11,710 bases of DNA from an uncultured Mycoplasmatota bacterium (GCA_900551925.1 URXR01000038.1:1-11710), one strand, 5' to 3'; positions 1 through 6,783 are shown, counted from the first letter of the stretch. The notes: generated by a model not told the origin, from the sequence alone. Made by a program: numbers and translations.

Positions 1-154
1 TCATATTATGTTCCTTAATAGCGCCTTCCATCCTTTCGACGGTTACGCCTGGCCAATTAGCTACCTTTAAATTAGCTCCTGTATATGCATTAAATAAAGT
101 CGTTTTTCCACAGTTTGGGTTACCTATAAATCCTACAGTTATTTCTTTTGACAT
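1..154 (-). CDS. feoB: FeoB ferrous iron transporter, N-terminal fragment
   Basis: Only the first 51 codons are present; the gene runs off the left edge. FeoB is the inner-membrane Fe(II) transporter with an N-terminal cytosolic G-protein domain. The visible part is the start of that domain: the G1/P-loop GNPNCGKT at residues 11-18, and NWPGVTVE at 33-40, the FeoB-typical G2 region with Thr38. The start ATG at 154-152 is preceded by the ribosome binding site GAGGTGG (165-159), which lies inside the end of feoA. The 16-base overlap with feoA points to translational coupling. Family assignment from the G1 and G2 motifs and from the feoA neighbour is secure. Nothing can be said of the membrane part. 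Confidence 0.94.
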   Translation of the reverse strand, partial: MSKEITVGFIGNPNCGKTTLFNAYTGANLKVANWPGVTVERMEGAIKEHNM

Positions 155-369
155 GGAACCACCTCGATATGTTCACTAATATCTTTCCCTAAAGCAAAAC
201 GTGTACCTCTTAGATTAATTGCAAGAGTTCCGTTGTGCTTTTTATGCAAAATTTCTATTTCTGTATCCAAAGTCATTCCTAAAGCCTGTAATCTTCTCTG
301 GGTTTGAAAAGCTAAGTCCATCGAAATAACACAATATTTTCCATGAATATTCCCTTCACTTAAATTCAT
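139..369 (-). CDS. feoA: FeoA ferrous iron transport accessory protein
   Basis: A 76-residue SH3-like FeoA protein, which in known systems is a small cytosolic partner of FeoB needed for Fe(II) uptake. The sequence shows the family pattern [16 protein letters not shown] (residues about 26-41), then [18 protein letters not shown], the usual strand-turn-strand end. I chose ATG at 369 because TAGGAGGAAG sits directly upstream; the frame stays open for 15 more codons upstream but those have no ribosome binding site and overlap the promoter. It is first in a leftward feoA-feoB operon and overlaps feoB by 16 bases. A promoter with a good -35 box lies about 25-50 bases upstream, back to back with the yaaA promoter. 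Length is normal for FeoA. Confidence 0.92.
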   Translation of the reverse strand: MNLSEGNIHGKYCVISMDLAFQTQRRLQALGMTLDTEIEILHKKHNGTLAINLRGTRFALGKDISEHIEVVPCQKK

Positions 370-392
370 ACTTCCTCCTAGATACTTTAGTA

Positions 393-421
393 AGTTTAAG
401 ACCGTCCAAAACATTTGTCAA
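393..421 (-). promoter_or_regulatory. Predicted vegetative promoter of feoAB
   Basis: On the minus strand, a perfect TTGACA (-35, 421-416) is followed after 17 bases by TAAACT (-10, 398-393, four of six consensus bases). Transcription would start near 386, giving a leader of under 20 bases that holds the feoA ribosome binding site. The weaker -10 would suit a regulated promoter. Seen by eye only. Confidence 0.6.
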
Positions 422-425
422 ATAC

Positions 426-457
426 TTGATAAATAGTTATTAAAAGTGTGTTATACT
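426..457 (+). promoter_or_regulatory. Predicted promoter of yaaA (extended -10)
   Basis: TTGATA (426-431) and TATACT (452-457) are separated by 20 bases, longer than ideal, but the -10 is preceded by TG one base away (TGTTATACT), an extended -10 that can compensate. The expected start point is at or next to the A of the yaaA ATG (464), with no ribosome binding site between, so the transcript may be leaderless. Confidence 0.5.
427..442. promoter_or_regulatory. Imperfect palindrome, candidate operator between feo and yaaA
   Basis: TGATAAAT/AGTTATTA is an AT-rich inverted repeat in which six of eight base pairs match between the arms. It overlaps the proposed yaaA -35 box and lies five bases from the feo -35 box, so one bound regulator could act on both promoters. 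Fur-family boxes (Fur, PerR) are AT-rich inverted repeats of similar look, and the two flanking operons concern iron and peroxide. Assignment to any regulator is inference, since AT-rich DNA yields such repeats by chance. Confidence 0.3.
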
Positions 458-463
458 CAAGTC

Positions 464-1177
464 ATGAAAATTATCATATCTCCTGCAAAACAAATGAAGT
501 CAAATGAAGATACTTATTTTCCTCTAACTTCTCCATTATATTTAGAAAAAGCCAAAAAGCTTGTCGGACATTTATCGAAACTATCTTATCAACAACTAAA
601 AACTGTCTTAAATTGTTCTGACTCCCTTGCCAAAAAAGCTTTTGAAAACTATCAGACCATCGACTTTGATCACAATCCATCAATGGCAATATTAAGTTAT
701 AATGGGATTCAATATCAATATATGGCTCCATCTGTTTTTACTGATGAAGAATTTGCGTATATTCAAGATCACCTATTCATTCTATCCGGACTGTATGGAA
801 TCTTAAGACCTTTTGATGGAATCGTTTCTTATCGTCTGGAGATGCAGGCCAAATGCCCTTTCTCCCTTTATGAATATTGGAATCAAGATCTAGCAGATGC
901 GATCCAGGATGATACGATCTTAAATCTTGCCAGCGAAGAATACGCAAAATGTATTCGTAAATATAAAAAACTTATTGACGTTCGCTTCTGTCAAAGGGTT
1001 CAAGGTAAACTTAAAGAAAAAGGTGTTTATGCCAAAATGGCACGAGGCGACATGGTTCGATATCTAGCGCAAAATCAAATTGAAACCATTGATCAGGTAA
1101 AAACTTTTAATTATCAAAACTATGTTTTTTCACCTGAAGACAGCACCGGTTCATTATTAACATTTATCCAGGAATGA
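464..1177 (+). CDS. yaaA: YaaA peroxide stress protein (DUF328/UPF0246)
   Basis: A full-length YaaA of 237 residues. In Escherichia coli YaaA is a cytosolic DNA-binding protein, induced by peroxide, that limits Fenton damage by lowering unincorporated intracellular iron. Conserved blocks visible here are SPAKQM (residues 6-11), LSGLYGILRPFDGIVSYRLEM in mid-protein, NLASEEYAK and the late ARGDMVRY. I start it at ATG 464, giving the typical MKIIISPAK N-terminus. A GTG six codons upstream overlaps the -10 box. No ribosome binding site precedes the ATG. Divergent transcription from feoAB fits a shared theme of iron handling and oxidative stress. The stop codon lies in the loop of its own terminator hairpin. 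Family is certain; the role in this organism is inferred. Confidence 0.95.
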   Translation: MKIIISPAKQMKSNEDTYFPLTSPLYLEKAKKLVGHLSKLSYQQLKTVLNCSDSLAKKAFENYQTIDFDHNPSMAILSYNGIQYQYMAPSVFTDEEFAYIQDHLFILSGLYGILRPFDGIVSYRLEMQAKCPFSLYEYWNQDLADAIQDDTILNLASEEYAKCIRKYKKLIDVRFCQRVQGKLKEKGVYAKMARGDMVRYLAQNQIETIDQVKTFNYQNYVFSPEDSTGSLLTFIQE

Positions 1178-1191
1178 TCCTGGATCTTTTT
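1166..1191 (+). terminator. Rho-independent terminator of yaaA
   Basis: ATCCAGGA (1166-1173) pairs perfectly with TCCTGGAT (1178-1185) around the four-base loop ATGA, followed by C and five T. The yaaA stop codon TGA is bases 1175-1177, inside the loop. Confidence 0.85.
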
Positions 1192-1194
1192 ATT

Positions 1195-1221
1195 AAAAAA
1201 AACACGCTTGATTTAAGCGTG
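1195..1221 (-). terminator. Rho-independent terminator of the serine hydrolase operon
   Basis: On the minus strand CACGCTT (1221-1215) pairs with AAGCGTG (1209-1203) around a five-base loop and is followed by eight T (1202-1195). The stop codon TAA of the serine hydrolase (1215-1213) spans the end of the stem and the loop. It faces the yaaA terminator, insulating the convergent genes. Confidence 0.85.
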
Positions 1222-2127
1222 CTCATTGGCAAAATATTCAAAACATATCTGATTGATATCTCCGATCACATTAACACCATTCGTACCTAATGTAGTAAAT
1301 ATGGCAATACTATAAGGAATATTTACTTCTTCTACAAATCCAGCCACATTTTCTGCATAATCAAAAGATCCATATTTCTGGGCTGCATGCGTATTGATTC
1401 GCAAATCAAGATAATTATTAGGCATGGCATTTTTCATATTCTCAATCAAAGTTGAAAAGGAATCTTTATGATCATAAAGATATTGTAATACATCGCCCGT
1501 ATAATTTGGTGTTAAAACATTCTCATAAGAATAAAATTCATCATCCATTTGGCGCGATGTATATTTAGTTGCCTCTTGTTTAAAATTCGTCCATCCGCCA
1601 AGATTCTCAAATAAGATATGTCCTGCCGTATTGTCTGATTTTATGATCAAAGAATTCAATAACATTTCTAGGGTAATGTTAGAACCTGCCGCATATTCAT
1701 CGGCAACTCCGGCTCCACTTTCATAATATGCTGGATCATAATATAGTGTATCCTGTAAAGTGATTTCTCCATTATTCACTTTTTCATACCATATCATTGC
1801 CAGCGGTAATTTATATACACTTGCAGCCGTAAATTCAACATCTCCATTGATTTCATACGCTTCAATATCATCTAGAGATCGAATTGATATGCCTATTTGT
1901 TCCTGCGAAATGCCATTCTCAGTTAAATAAGCGTTGATCGAATCAATCAATTGTGTACTGGGTTCTCTAGTGTTCACGACCACTTCTTCTTGTTTGCTTG
2001 TTTTTTCTGTTGTATCCTCAGCTACCTCTGCTTCAAATTTTCCATCAAAGATAAAAGATCCAATAACAAGTCCTAAACAAAGACAAACAACAATGCTAAG
2101 CGCCTTTATCAATATATCCTTGGACAA
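1213..2127 (-). CDS. Membrane-anchored serine hydrolase, class A beta-lactamase / PBP-like fold
   Basis: A 304-residue protein with a hydrophobic N-terminal anchor (about 8-27), a polar acidic linker to about 55, then an extracytoplasmic penicillin-recognising domain. Active-site motifs seen: SVYK (103-106, nucleophile Ser103 and Lys106), SDN (164-166) and KYG (251-253) in place of the usual KTG/KSG. The region after SDN lacks a clear ExxLN motif, whose Glu deacylates substrate in true class A beta-lactamases. A cell-wall peptide hydrolase or penicillin sensor is therefore as likely as a beta-lactamase. It starts at TTG 2127: AAAGGAGAG lies at correct distance, and the next Met in frame (residue 111) is beyond the active Ser. 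It is four bases downstream of the oxidoreductase gene, so co-transcribed with it, and ends in a strong terminator. Confidence 0.85.
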   Translation of the reverse strand: MSKDILIKALSIVVCLCLGLVIGSFIFDGKFEAEVAEDTTEKTSKQEEVVVNTREPSTQLIDSINAYLTENGISQEQIGISIRSLDDIEAYEINGDVEFTAASVYKLPLAMIWYEKVNNGEITLQDTLYYDPAYYESGAGVADEYAAGSNITLEMLLNSLIIKSDNTAGHILFENLGGWTNFKQEATKYTSRQMDDEFYSYENVLTPNYTGDVLQYLYDHKDSFSTLIENMKNAMPNNYLDLRINTHAAQKYGSFDYAENVAGFVEEVNIPYSIAIFTTLGTNGVNVIGDINQICFEYFANEHA

Positions 2128-2131
2128 GAGA

Positions 2132-3118
2132 TTACTCTCCTTTAGAACATTGCTCTAGGATAGATACTACAAGTCGAGTCTGATCGCAGAGTTTTTCATA
2201 AGCTTCTATATCATTTAAACGCGTAATTCTTTCAAATTCAGCACATTCATAGGTCATATGCATGATCTGTTCGATACCTATATTCAGAGTGGTCGATACA
2301 TCTTTTTTACCAATCATATCTTTTTTAGGTGGAATAAATTCAACATGAGAACAAACTCCACAACTTGATCCAAATACACGAATCGTTCCCTGATCCCCTT
2401 GAATATATACATGATTTTCACTTGAACTGTCTTTAGCACCTACGCACGTTGCGATAAATCCTGGATATCGCATGATCAAGATTCCACTGGTATCAATGCC
2501 ATTATATCCTCTATTCGCAATATATGACACGGACTCCGGTTTTCCAAAGATACCTGTTACAAAGTGAATACAATATACATTGATATCCATCAAGGCACCA
2601 CCATTGAATGCAGGATCGAAGGCATTTGTCTGTTCATGGTTTTTATACTTTCCATAACGAGATGAATACTGAGAGAAATTACATTGAACAAATTTAAGTT
2701 CACCACAATCTTTTAAATGTTCTTTGACCAAAGCATAGTTTGGTAAATGGATCGTTGTGATCGCTTCAAAAATGAATACATTATTTTCTTTAGCAAGTTC
2801 AAACAATTCATTACACTCTTTTAAAGTTGGTGTAAATGGCTTTTCATTAATCACATTCTTTTTTGCTAGAATCGCTTTTTTAGACTGTGAATAATGCAGG
2901 GAATTTGGACTGGCAACATAGATTGTATCAATTTCTGGATCATTTAACATTTCATCAAGATTCCAATAATACTTTTTTACACCATGTTTTTGTGCATATT
3001 CACAAGCCTTTTGTTCACTTCTTGAATATACCGCTTCAATTGACATATGATCAGTCATATTGACGGCTTGGATCATTCTGTCAACTATTACTCCTGTGCC
3101 AATTGTTCCTATCTTCAT
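2132..3118 (-). CDS. Gfo/Idh/MocA-family NAD(P)-dependent oxidoreductase
   Basis: A 328-residue soluble dehydrogenase of the glucose-fructose oxidoreductase / inositol dehydrogenase / MocA family. The N-terminal Rossmann domain begins MKIGTIGTGVI, with the dinucleotide-binding GTIGTG at 4-9. The family EKP motif, whose Lys contributes to catalysis, is Glu92-Lys93-Pro94 (INEKPFTP). The C-terminal domain has GGALMDINVYCIH (173-185), matching the conserved GGALLDxGxY(C)xx block with Asp178 and His185. Substrate cannot be read from the sequence; members act on sugars, inositols and related polyols. ATG 3118 is chosen because AAGGAGAAAG lies just upstream; the frame is open for 34 further codons but these lie in the Lys/Arg-rich end of the upstream gene. 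It overlaps the histidine kinase end by 38 bases and is four bases from the serine hydrolase. Confidence 0.92.
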   Translation of the reverse strand: MKIGTIGTGVIVDRMIQAVNMTDHMSIEAVYSRSEQKACEYAQKHGVKKYYWNLDEMLNDPEIDTIYVASPNSLHYSQSKKAILAKKNVINEKPFTPTLKECNELFELAKENNVFIFEAITTIHLPNYALVKEHLKDCGELKFVQCNFSQYSSRYGKYKNHEQTNAFDPAFNGGALMDINVYCIHFVTGIFGKPESVSYIANRGYNGIDTSGILIMRYPGFIATCVGAKDSSSENHVYIQGDQGTIRVFGSSCGVCSHVEFIPPKKDMIGKKDVSTTLNIGIEQIMHMTYECAEFERITRLNDIEAYEKLCDQTRLVVSILEQCSKGE

Positions 3119-3731
3119 CTCTTTCTCCTTTTTTATGACTTTCTTTTCGATTATCTTTTTTCTTGGAATCATTTTTGCGGGATTTTGGTTTATCTCGGTA
3201 AATTCTGAAACATACACCATCTTCCGTATTATATCCTTTTACCTTGTATTTATTTGCCTTGGCAACTTTCGATACGATAGAAAGACCTAAACCAAAACGA
3301 CCACCTTCACCTTTTTCATAAGGTCTAAACAAAGATTCGATCCTATCTTCTGGCATCTTTGGACCATCATTTGAAATCTTTAGATCATCTTCTGTCACGG
3401 TTATCTTAATATATGATTTTGCATACCTAAAAGCATTGTCCATGATGTTTTCAATGGCAACACGCCAAGATTCTAATAATCCATCAAAGAAAACTTCCTC
3501 AACTTCTGTAATAACACGAATTTCTGAACGAATCACTGCAGAATTTAGTACAACTTCTTCGACAACCTCTTTCATGTTCGTTACAACACCTTTGGAATCA
3601 CTCGTAACAAGATATTCAACACGGTTTAAATACAACAAGTTATGCACCTTATCCTCTAAACGCTGGGCATTGTCTAAAATAACATCGACACTGCCTTCCA
3701 GTGTTCCATATGGATAAATACCATCTTTGAT
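3081..3731 (-). other. Histidine kinase C-terminal fragment (DHp helix 2 and HATPase_c)
   Basis: This portion of the hybrid frame belongs by composition with the left half of the window. In ordinary Bacillota kinases a segment like IKDGIYPYGTLEG directly follows the H box, so the missing upstream part should hold the sensor, HAMP and H box, often with a response regulator gene before it. Arginines at residues 313, 326, 357, 361, 379 and 434 are all CGT, unlike the transferase part. Its last 38 bases overlap the oxidoreductase gene, suggesting coupled translation. Confidence 0.7.
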
Positions 3732-4598
3732 CATATTAGAGATGGCTTTTACTACTATATCTTTATCATCTTTATAAGTTATTCCATACCATTTATCTGT
3801 TGTTTCTAGAACTTTTACTTCAGCTTTATTTTCTTCTATTTGTTTAGTTACAACATCAGGTATTAGATATTCTACTTCTTCTAGATTTTTACTATTTTTT
3901 TCTAAAAATGGTAAAAGATTATCTTCAATATGCTTTATGAATTCTTTAGGAAATCCTAGTAAATTCATTGATACTAAAGTATTCTCTTTGATATATTCTT
4001 TTTCATGGGTATTTAAAGATTCTTTTTCTATTTTACCATTTACTATTTCTATTTTAGATTCATCTAAAGATATTAATTTATTATCTTTAATATTGCATAC
4101 TCCTCTTTTGACAGAACCGTTTAAAGTAATAGTGTTTTTTACTTTATATCCTACTAAGGCGTAATGTTCTTTTGAAGATACTAAATTATTATCTAAGAAG
4201 TCTGCGACTGTTTTTAAAGAATGAAATCCATAGAAATCATCAGCATTTATAACAGCGAAATTCCCTTTTATTAGATTTCTAGCAGCGTATAAAGCATGAG
4301 CTGTTCCTAAAGGTTTTTTTCTTCCTGTTAAATCATATTCTTTAGGAATATCTTCTAATTTTTGAAAAGCATAGTCTACTTTTATATGTTTTTCTATTCT
4401 TTTACCAATCGTATCTTTAAATATTTTAAAGTTTTCTTCTTTTATAATAAAAATTACTTTAGTAAAACCTGCTCTTATGGCATCATAAATTGAATAATCA
4501 ATTATAAATTCTCCATTGGGTCCGACTGGTTCAATTTGTTTTAAGCCTCCAAATCTTGAACCTAGTCCGGCGGCCATGACTACTAAAATTTTTTCCAT
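3081..4598 (-). CDS. Hybrid ORF: NTP-sugar nucleotidyltransferase joined to histidine kinase C-terminus
   Basis: One 505-codon frame holds parts of two unrelated proteins. Residues 1 to about 296 are a nearly complete nucleotidyltransferase of the NDP-sugar pyrophosphorylase type: the NTP-binding signature GLGSRFGGLK (11-20), GPNGEFIIDYSIYDA (26-40), INADDFYG (117-124) with the metal-binding Asp pair, and DKWYGITYKDDKD (268-280) just before the usual C-terminus. From about 290 the protein is the end of a sensor kinase: a dimerisation helix (RLEDKVHNLLYLNRVEYL), N box ENIMDNA (383-389), G1 region NDGP (410-413), F box (about 423-433), G2 GRFGLGLSI (433-441) and a Lys/Arg-rich tail (468-498). 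The kinase lacks its sensor, HAMP and phosphoacceptor His. ATG 4598 has AAGGAGAG upstream and lies three bases after pcrA. Composition and arginine codons change at the joint, so the whole is probably chimeric. Confidence 0.7.
   Translation of the reverse strand: MEKILVVMAAGLGSRFGGLKQIEPVGPNGEFIIDYSIYDAIRAGFTKVIFIIKEENFKIFKDTIGKRIEKHIKVDYAFQKLEDIPKEYDLTGRKKPLGTAHALYAARNLIKGNFAVINADDFYGFHSLKTVADFLDNNLVSSKEHYALVGYKVKNTITLNGSVKRGVCNIKDNKLISLDESKIEIVNGKIEKESLNTHEKEYIKENTLVSMNLLGFPKEFIKHIEDNLLPFLEKNSKNLEEVEYLIPDVVTKQIEENKAEVKVLETTDKWYGITYKDDKDIVVKAISNMIKDGIYPYGTLEGSVDVILDNAQRLEDKVHNLLYLNRVEYLVTSDSKGVVTNMKEVVEEVVLNSAVIRSEIRVITEVEEVFFDGLLESWRVAIENIMDNAFRYAKSYIKITVTEDDLKISNDGPKMPEDRIESLFRPYEKGEGGRFGLGLSIVSKVAKANKYKVKGYNTEDGVCFRIYRDKPKSRKNDSKKKDNRKESHKKGERDEDRNNWHRSNS
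3711..3731. other. Junction of two compositionally different segments
   Basis: These bases encode IKDGIYP on the minus strand. The motif fits both the final residues of the nucleotidyltransferase family (which commonly end DGxYP plus a few residues) and the histidine kinase segment after the H box (xxDGIYPYGTLE). G+C in 60-base lines falls from about 42% (3661-3720) to about 27% (3721-3780). The exact breakpoint could lie some tens of bases to either side, since GCC and ATC codons at 3731-3745 look left-like. Confidence 0.65.
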
Positions 4599-4601
4599 TT
4601 T

Positions 4602-6674
4602 TTACACTCTCCTTATGCTTTTATGATTTTTAAGTATCTTTTTAATTCCTATATTTTTATTGAAGGCTATAGTAAGTAAAGTTTTAGTTACTTCAATTAC
4701 AACTCCTTCGCCATAGGAATCATGGATAACTTTATCACCATAATTATATGTCTGTTCTTTATCATATAACATTTTTTCTTTTTTGACTACTATTTTTTCT
4801 TCTTTGTTTTCGCTTTCAATTAAATCTTCATCTATTTCTTTTACGAATCTACTTATAATTGAAGGTGTCTCAACTCCATAAAGCATTCTTTTTTTAGCAC
4901 TTGTTATATATAGTTTCTTTTTGGCTCTAGTTATTGCTACATACATAAGTCTTCTTTCTTCTTCAAGTTCATCAGAGGAAAAACTATTTTTATGAGGGAA
5001 TATTCCTTCTTCTAATCCCGTTATGAAAACATAAGGGAATTCTAATCCTTTGACAGAATGAACGGTCATAAGAGAGATACGATTAGGATCATCTTTATAA
5101 TCTTCAATATCTGATACTAGGCTTATTTCAAGTAAAAATTCTTCCAAAGAGATAACTCCTACTCGTTCTTCGAAGCTTCTAGTTACAGATTTAAATTCTT
5201 CTAAGTTTTCTAAACGAATATCAGCTTCTAAAGTTTTTTCTTCTTGTAAGGCTTTTTTCATACCAGTTTTATCTAAAACAATATCTATAAAATCCGTTAA
5301 AGTATTGTTTTGCAAATCTTCTTTTAGTTCTAAAATAATATCTTTAAATTTCTTTTCTTTACCATCTTTGATGGCCTCAAACATACTGGTATTATAAAAG
5401 CTGGCAGTTTTTTCAATTTCTCCGATGGTTTTAGGGCCAATTCCTCTTTTAGGAGTATTAATACATCTCATTAAACTTAAGTCATCGTTTTCATTATGAA
5501 TTAATCTTAAGTATGCTAATAAATCTTTTATTTCTTTTCTCGAATAGAAGTAAAAACTTCCTACTACTTTATAAGGAATATTTTGCTTTAATAGTTCTTG
5601 TTCAAAAACTCTGGACTGAGCATTAGTTCTATAAAGAATAGCTATGTCACTATAGTTTTTTTTAGCAGAAGTTATTTCTTTTATTTTTCTAATTATATAA
5701 AAGGCTTCATCTATTTCATCATAAGCTTTATAGTAAGTTATTTTTTCGCCTTCTTCATTATCACTCCATAAATTTTTATCTTTGCGAAGTTTATTGTTTT
5801 TTATGACACTGTTGGCAGCATTTAAAATAGTCTTAGTAGAACGATAATTTTGTTCTAACATGATGACTTTAGCATCTTCAAAATCTTTTTCAAAATTTAA
5901 AATATTTTTATAATTAGCATTTCTGAAAGCATAAATAGATTGATCATTATCTCCAACACAACAAAGATTACGATATTTAGAACTTAAATATTTAGTTAGT
6001 AAATATTGAGCTTCGTTAGTATCTTGATATTCATCGATTAAAATATATTTATATTTTTCTTGATAGTAGTCTAAAATATCGGGATAAGTTTTGAAAAGCT
6101 TGATTGGTAAGATTAAAAGATCATCAAAATCAACAGAATTGTTATTAAAAAGAATTTCTTGATATTTTTTATAAACTTTATAAATAATATCGTCTTCTTC
6201 CCTTCTTACAAAATTCTTATAATCTTCGGGCATGATAAATTCACTTTTACTACTAGATATTTTATTTCTAATCATATAAGGACTGAAACGCTTTGGATCA
6301 TAGCCTAAGTCTTTTAAGATTTTTTTTATTAAAACTAAACTATCATCACTATCCATGATTACAAAGTTTTTCTTAAAGCCTAATTTATCATAGTTTTCTC
6401 TTAAAATCCTAACTCCAAGAGAATGAAAAGTACAGGCTAAAACATTATTTTTACCAATTAGAGTAGCTAAACGTTCTTTCATTTCTCCAGCGGCTTTATT
6501 AGTAAAAGTAATGGCTAAAATATTACTAGGATTTATATTTTTTTCTTCAATTAAATAGGCTATTTTAGTAGTTAGAACTTTGGTTTTACCAGAACCTGCT
6601 CCTGCTAGGATAAGAAGTGGTCCTTCAGTATATTTTATTGCTTCTTTTTGTCTTTCATTTAAATTTTCTAACAT
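4602..6674 (-). CDS. pcrA: PcrA/UvrD-type ATP-dependent 3'-5' DNA helicase
   Basis: A complete 690-residue superfamily 1A helicase, used in nucleotide excision repair, removal of RecA filaments and conflicts with transcription. Motifs in order: Q motif LNERQKEAI (5-13), Walker A AGAGSGKT (24-31), Ia FTNKAAGEM (57-65), Walker B DEYQDTN (214-220), III GDNDQSIYAFRNA (241-253), IV LEQNYRS (273-279), V TVHSVKGLEF (537-546) and VI YVAITRAKK (578-586). Residues about 642-690 (YGDKVIHDSYGEGVV onward) match the C-terminal Tudor-like domain by which PcrA contacts RNA polymerase. Motif III reads FRNA where FRGA or WRGA is usual. ATG 6674 has AGGTGA upstream (6684-6679) and an extended -10 promoter. The nucleotidyltransferase start follows three bases downstream, with its ribosome binding site inside pcrA. 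Confidence 0.96.
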   Translation of the reverse strand: MLENLNERQKEAIKYTEGPLLILAGAGSGKTKVLTTKIAYLIEEKNINPSNILAITFTNKAAGEMKERLATLIGKNNVLACTFHSLGVRILRENYDKLGFKKNFVIMDSDDSLVLIKKILKDLGYDPKRFSPYMIRNKISSSKSEFIMPEDYKNFVRREEDDIIYKVYKKYQEILFNNNSVDFDDLLILPIKLFKTYPDILDYYQEKYKYILIDEYQDTNEAQYLLTKYLSSKYRNLCCVGDNDQSIYAFRNANYKNILNFEKDFEDAKVIMLEQNYRSTKTILNAANSVIKNNKLRKDKNLWSDNEEGEKITYYKAYDEIDEAFYIIRKIKEITSAKKNYSDIAILYRTNAQSRVFEQELLKQNIPYKVVGSFYFYSRKEIKDLLAYLRLIHNENDDLSLMRCINTPKRGIGPKTIGEIEKTASFYNTSMFEAIKDGKEKKFKDIILELKEDLQNNTLTDFIDIVLDKTGMKKALQEEKTLEADIRLENLEEFKSVTRSFEERVGVISLEEFLLEISLVSDIEDYKDDPNRISLMTVHSVKGLEFPYVFITGLEEGIFPHKNSFSSDELEEERRLMYVAITRAKKKLYITSAKKRMLYGVETPSIISRFVKEIDEDLIESENKEEKIVVKKEKMLYDKEQTYNYGDKVIHDSYGEGVVIEVTKTLLTIAFNKNIGIKKILKNHKSIRRV

Positions 6675-6690
6675 AAAATCACCTATATCA

Positions 6691-6718
6691 AGTATACCAT
6701 GCTTAAGAGTTTTTACAA
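6691..6718 (-). promoter_or_regulatory. Predicted vegetative promoter of pcrA
   Basis: On the minus strand TTGTAA (-35, 6718-6713), a 16-base spacer and TATACT (-10, 6696-6691) preceded by TGG, an extended -10. The start point would be near 6685, leaving a leader of about ten bases that is mostly the ribosome binding site AGGTGA. Confidence 0.6.
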
Positions 6719-6753
6719 AGTTTTATTTTTTATTTTCTTTAGTTAATTCTCTT

Positions 6754-6783
6754 GAATAGTTAATTTATTTTTAGGGAACAATA
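6754..6783 (+). promoter_or_regulatory. Predicted sigma-F/sigma-G forespore promoter of the gerK operon
   Basis: GAATA (6754-6758), exactly 15 bases, then GGGAACAATA (6774-6783). The downstream element fits the Bacillus subtilis sigma-F -10 consensus GGNRANANTR at every specified base; the upstream element fits GYWTA in four of five. Known ger operons are transcribed in the forespore by sigma-G, whose recognition overlaps that of sigma-F. The start would be near 6790, at the ribosome binding site AAAGGTG. Confidence 0.6.

Noticed and set aside
370..414. Upstream extension of feoA by 15 codons
   Set aside because: It overlaps the feo promoter and has no ribosome binding site, while ATG 369 follows TAGGAGGAAG.
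474..731. 85-codon minus-strand open frame inside yaaA
   Set aside because: Antisense to a well-conserved gene, no family features and no clear start signal; a chance frame.
3119..3220. N-terminal extension of the oxidoreductase (34 codons)
   Set aside because: The Rossmann motif begins at ATG 3118, which has a strong ribosome binding site; the extension is an out-of-frame reading of the kinase tail.
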